Source: Euonymus europaeus (Eukaryota > Streptophyta > Magnoliopsida > Celastrales > Celastraceae). From it: a DNA stretch of 64,000 bases. The position numbers were made by a program, and so were the translations under genes. The stretch is taken from assembly GCA_963580455.1 (NCBI GenBank), contig OY756964.1, positions 20,248,001-20,312,000 on the forward strand. The letters run 5' to 3'. Shown here piece by piece: positions 60,061 to 64,000 of this stretch (position 1 is the stretch's first letter; each line of letters begins with the position of its first letter). The notes beneath the pieces were generated by a model. The model was not told where the DNA came from and did not search any database. It saw only the letters and a list, made by a program, of their open reading frames with translations.

Positions 60061-60924
60061 TCAAAATGAGAAAACACACATATAAAAGCTTTGAGCTTTG
60101 GAACGAATAAAAAAGAACATACTATACTTGTGTGGTCCATGAGAGACGAGCACTAATGAGAAAACGAGAGTTGGACAGAGTCACGAGAGAATATTAGAAT
60201 TAATGCATGTCCCTTCCCTTGCACACATAACTTGTACTACACACCCAATAGGAAATAAGAAGTTGAAACAATAATAAAAACAGTCCAAACAGAGAGAGTT
60301 CTCAGTTTTGTGGGTGCAAGTGATTTTTCATATATATTTTGGCTTCCTATCTGTATGTAGTACAATACAACAAATAAGCCATCAATGCACCCCCTGCTGT
60401 ACTAGTCCATTTCTCAGTATTGACATCATGAACCATAAAGAAAGCTAGCCAGCTCTGACAACACCAAGCCGAACAAGTTTTTCTTTGTGGCCATTATGAA
60501 ATAGCCAACAATAACTTGATTGCAGGTGCACATGATGATCTGCCTCTATAGTGGGTCCTCTAGCTAACAATTGGTAGATGGTGTAAGAAAATTCAACTCA
60601 TTTGCTACAAATCAATATCGTCTGCTTTCGATTATTTGACCCCTCCGATATGTCGAGTCAACATGAGTTTTTTCCTTTTACACTGTCACTCTTTGATATT
60701 TAAATTCAAAAATAAAAGATTTTAGTGTGTTAGAGGGTATAGATCTTTTTTTACAAACCACATTATTCATTGGTCTGAGCCATCACTCTTTTGTATTGTA
60801 GTCTTGACAGATGGAGAACCAAATTGTGTCCAGATTTGCAATTGCACGCAGATCGATTTGATATAACCCAATTGAATGATATACATATAAGCAAAAGTTC
60901 AATTCCTCTAATATAAGAGTGTAT
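60061..60924. other. Intergenic
   Basis: Nothing supported. The sequence is moderately AT-rich with scattered short open stretches. Confidence 0.5.
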
Positions 60925-60928
60925 TTGT

Positions 60929-61051
60929 TTCACATTTCGCACGGCTTAAAACTGCGGAGTCCGGTAAAAATGTTGTGTCAATCAAACGTCACATTTTATT
61001 GACAGCTTAAAGCTGTGGGTCTTACAGTTTTAAGCTGTGCAAAATGAAATG
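60929..61051. mobile_element. Small hairpin MITE, about 120 bp
   Basis: TTTCGCACGGCTTAAAACTG at the left is nearly inverted at the right (CAGTTTTAAGCTGTGCAAAA). Folded, it forms one long hairpin of about 25-30 paired bases, with a second inner GCTTAAAGCTG palindrome. The outer ends are not sharply defined. Confidence 0.65.
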
Positions 61052-61059
61052 TTGTCATC

Positions 61060-61960
61060 CCATAACATTACTTTTTTGAGAGTGCTCTGGTTATTAATTA
61101 GGATTCCAAGAAATTGATTGATGATGTCAGGCAATGATTTAGACTCCAAGTCTATATATATCAACTTCACCCCACGTAACCCGGTGAGGGATAAACAGTG
61201 AATGACGTATGGTTTGTGAAATGTGCAACAAGGACCTCATTTTCATCCTTACCCTAATTCCCAAAATATTCTCATTCAATCTTTTGACCATTTTGGCATA
61301 TAAAATGTCTCTATTACTAGATATACCAGATCCTATGTCATCTTGCATGTAGACTCTCTCTCTGAGTTTAAACTCTGTGTATATATATGTTTCTATATTC
61401 TGCATCTTTTTGATCGGATTTGATAGTCTCCAAGCTATATGACATGGCAGAAGAAGAATTCCCAACCCTACACTACACCTACATACGTTTATCTATCTAT
61501 ATATATATATACACACACACATACATATATGGGGAATGGTGATGATTAATTTGCAGTTTCTGTATTCCACTTTCATAAAAAGGTCTATCAATGAAAAAAC
61601 ATGATGTGAAGATTTTCAAGACTCAAATTGCAATCATGGTCATTTTCTGTGTATATTAATTACTAGTAATATAAAGAATCATACATTCATGTAGTGCAGT
61701 ACTAGAACTAATGGGGCAGTTTTACTTGCAGTTAGCCGATCGGTGTATTTTTAAAATTTGAATTGATATTCATTCTCAACTATATATGCATCATCACCAA
61801 TCGATATTTTACTGATTTTGATATATCATATCAAATATGGTGTACACCATTCAATAATTTCTCGCAATCTTGCAGGCACAAAAGGGTAGAAATCCCGGGG
61901 ATTCGCTGTAAATGGGATTTAATATAGAAAAGAAAATATGAATATAATCGAAATTAAGAG
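61060..61960. other. Intergenic
   Basis: A minus-strand open stretch of 108 codons at 61465-61139 has no recognised domain and no clear splice context. (TA)n and (CA)n runs lie at 61495-61530. No gene is claimed. Confidence 0.45.
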
Positions 61961-61968
61961 TCTTGACG

Positions 61969-63090
61969 GTTGTAGTGACCAAAATTGGGTCTGACCCACT
62001 TTTTTATTAGTCATCACCAGTCTACATTTGATCCGGTCAGAAGTATGGTTAGATTTGACCAAGTCAAATCACAACTTCAATTCTAGCCTAATTGACCCAG
62101 AGCTGAAGCTACCACATACGTCGAGCTGGAGCTCCCTTCTACGTCAACCTGAAGCTGCCACCTACGTCGAGCTGGAGCTCAGCTAGCTTGTAGCTCTTTT
62201 GAGGTGGAGCTCGCATGACCTGGAGCTCTCCTTAGCTAGAGCTCACCTAGCCTGGAGCTCACCTAGCCTAGAGCTCTTCTAAGCTCGAGCTCGCCTGACC
62301 TAGAGCTCATCTGAGCTCTAGCTCTTTGAGCTAGAGCTCACCTAGCATGGAGCTCACCTCACTGGAGCTCTTCTGAGCTGGAGCTCATCTAGCTTGCAGC
62401 TCTCCTCAGCTAGAGCGTGCCTGACCTAGAGCTCTTCCAAGCTAGAGCTCACCTAGCCTAGAGCTCTCCTAGCCTAGAGCTCATCTGAGCTAGAGCTCAC
62501 CTCCCTGGTGCTCTCCTAAGCTGGAGCTCACCTTACCTCGAGCTTATCTCTCCTAGAGCTCACCTGGCAAAGACCATCAAATGATTGTAAGGAGCTCAGC
62601 TTGCTACTATACCGTCTTACTAAGAGCTCCAAGAGGGTACGTTCACTTTACTAAGGTAGTCAGTCTGACATCTCTGTCAAACTGCAGGTAACCCATTTTT
62701 TATATCTGGTCTTATCTTTTCATTTAATGCTTGCACATTTCTTTTGGCCAAACACGTACTTTTTGGCTGACTCTTTCTATAAAACAAGTGTTACCTCAGT
62801 GTCGGGCCTATCAACTCAGTGTTGAAAGACCTTAAGCCCCTTACTAAATTTAGTAAAACAAAACACTATAAATACCTCCCTCATCCTATTTAGCAGGGAG
62901 GACCTGGGAACACTAGCACTATACGAAGAATAACTCTGTAACTCTGTAAACTCTTCAGAACAAATACTCCCAAAAACCGACCTTTTTTTCCCTGTCTCTA
63001 ACACGGTCACTGTCTCTTCATCTATTGAACTGACTTGATCGTCGGAGCCCCAACGATCAGAACCCCCAAATCCGGTCTTTGGAATCTTAC
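61969..63090 (+). mobile_element. Probable LTR (Ty3/gypsy-like), limits approximate
   Basis: The order minisatellite-rich upstream part, CTATAAATAC TATA box (62866-62875), leader, then CTGACTTGATCGTCGGAG resembles the U3-R-U5 layout of plant gypsy LTRs as I recall them. A possible TG start is at 61969 (TGTAGTGACC) and a possible CA end near 63090. No matching 5-bp flanks, primer-binding site or coding region were found, so it is a solo LTR or a fragment. Confidence 0.5.
62174..62568 (+). repeat. 16-bp minisatellite, about 25 units, each with AGCTC core
   Basis: The consensus AGAGCTCACCTAGCCT repeats about 25 times, with three units of 15 bp (near 62322, 62353 and 62500). Most units keep the palindrome GAGCTC; variable positions are mainly 1, 8-9 and 12-16. 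Just before the array (62095-62173) a longer CTACGTCGAGCTGGAGCTC-type unit occurs twice, the possible source. The repeat has no coding sense. Confidence 0.93.
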
Positions 63091-64000
63091 AGTTCTTTGT
63101 TGGAAGTGTGTGCAGGACTGAGAGCAGCTTAGATTATTTGAAAGGATTATCAGGGCCCACTTGAAGCTGAAGCTGTTGTATTTCTTGATTGTAGATTTGG
63201 GCTCTACAATGGTTTATTATTTGTATCAAACAAAAAAAATGAAAGGGATCAAAACAAAAATAAAATTTCCCACCGAGTTATCGAGAGTAGCAATAACGTC
63301 CTCATTAATAGTTTGCCAACGATTGCCAGCCGTGAGATTTCCTTTTCCGAGAGAATATTTTCTGTCTTAGAATCCGATATGTAAATACTAATTTACTATT
63401 TGAAGCAAAGCAATGCGTGGAAAAATTGAAAAAGTAAACAAATGCATATTATTATTAAATATTTGTGATGTAATGTCGTGGCGTGGCGCACGTCAGCCTA
63501 AACGGCGTTGATTTCGGTGATTCTTTGCTTTTTTTTTTGTCCACATCTCTTCAAAACCTAAGAAACCTCCGTGGAAGAAGGTTAAAAAATGTTCAAATCT
63601 CAATGCAAACACACACATACATGCCCTCTTTCTCTTGCCTCACAAATCACCATATATGCAGAAGCTTAATATTCTTCCAATAATTCCAACAACATACTCA
63701 TACAGATGGTGCTCTATGGTGCCTCCTGGGTGATGCTATTGTGCCTTGATCAACCGCTCGGTGAGAACTTATTTGTCACCCCAATGCCACTTTACTCAAT
63801 ATCTCGATTGATGCCTCGTGTCTTCATATTATTGGAGGTTTTTTTTTTTGCTATCATCATGTTACAAGCAAAGGGTAGTATATGCTTGTCCTTAGTGATA
63901 GGGCATTAGGGCCTAATTGTCATGAACGTGAAAAGGAATAATAAGTCCTTTTCATGAACAAACCTGCAGGTTTGATGATTTTAAATACAACAAGACAAAC
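63091..64000. other. Intergenic to window end
   Basis: Short open stretches (63161-63370, 63483-63683, 63706-63909) lack recognisable domains or splice context. No gene is supported up to the end. Confidence 0.5.

Noticed and set aside
61139..61465. Minus-strand open frame of 108 codons
   Set aside because: No recognised motif, no splice or promoter context, AT-rich surroundings.

Overview
This window is nuclear DNA of a flowering plant, almost certainly a eudicot. It is AT-rich, its genes are split by short GT-AG introns, and its products are typical of plants: a plastid allene oxide synthase, CYP82 cytochromes P450, an Ariadne RBR E3 ligase, a plastid-type octanoyltransferase and a JINGUBANG-like WD40 protein. 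Between the genes lie decayed LTR retrotransposons, a LINE, CACTA and hAT elements, MITEs and low-copy tandem repeats. I cannot name the species from sequence alone.

Layout. 1-1200: end of a Ty1/copia element on the minus strand (gag, primer-binding site, LTR). 1952-3520: intronless Ariadne-type RBR E3 ligase. 4769-6318 (minus): five-exon UPF0114 membrane protein. 7741-8068: 82-bp tandem array. 8901-10231: hAT-like element. 11195-12843: four-exon octanoyltransferase (LIP2p type). 13589-15700 (minus): ruined FAR1/MULE gene. 16297-17868: intronless allene oxide synthase (CYP74A). 18000-27000: gene-free, filled with MITEs and tandem repeats. 27076-28452: WD40 gene. 29739-30620: LINE insertion with an inverted 5' part and target-site duplication. 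32180-35151: more TE relics. 35850-53662: a CYP82 cluster of three minus-strand genes. The first two are about 96% identical and lie in a tandem segmental duplication, whose second copy has been expanded by insertions including a 2.5-kb solo LTR. 53700-64000: a long-TIR element, a possible unrecognised spliced gene (55831-56959, minus), a hAT MITE with perfect 8-bp target duplication, and an LTR-like region containing a 16-bp minisatellite.

The genes do not form one pathway. AOS makes the jasmonate precursor in plastids and LIP2p starts plastid protein lipoylation. The CYP82 trio is a typical plant tandem P450 cluster of specialised metabolism; its substrates cannot be read from sequence. I found no wholly new biological system. 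The most unusual items are the telobox-bearing 82-bp arrays, the minisatellite in the LTR-like region, the twin-primed LINE, the shortened RING2 spacing in the ARI gene, and duplicated P450 segments that record before/after states of TE insertions. Exon limits come from reading splice sites and protein continuity by eye; repeat limits come from eye alignment of ends.
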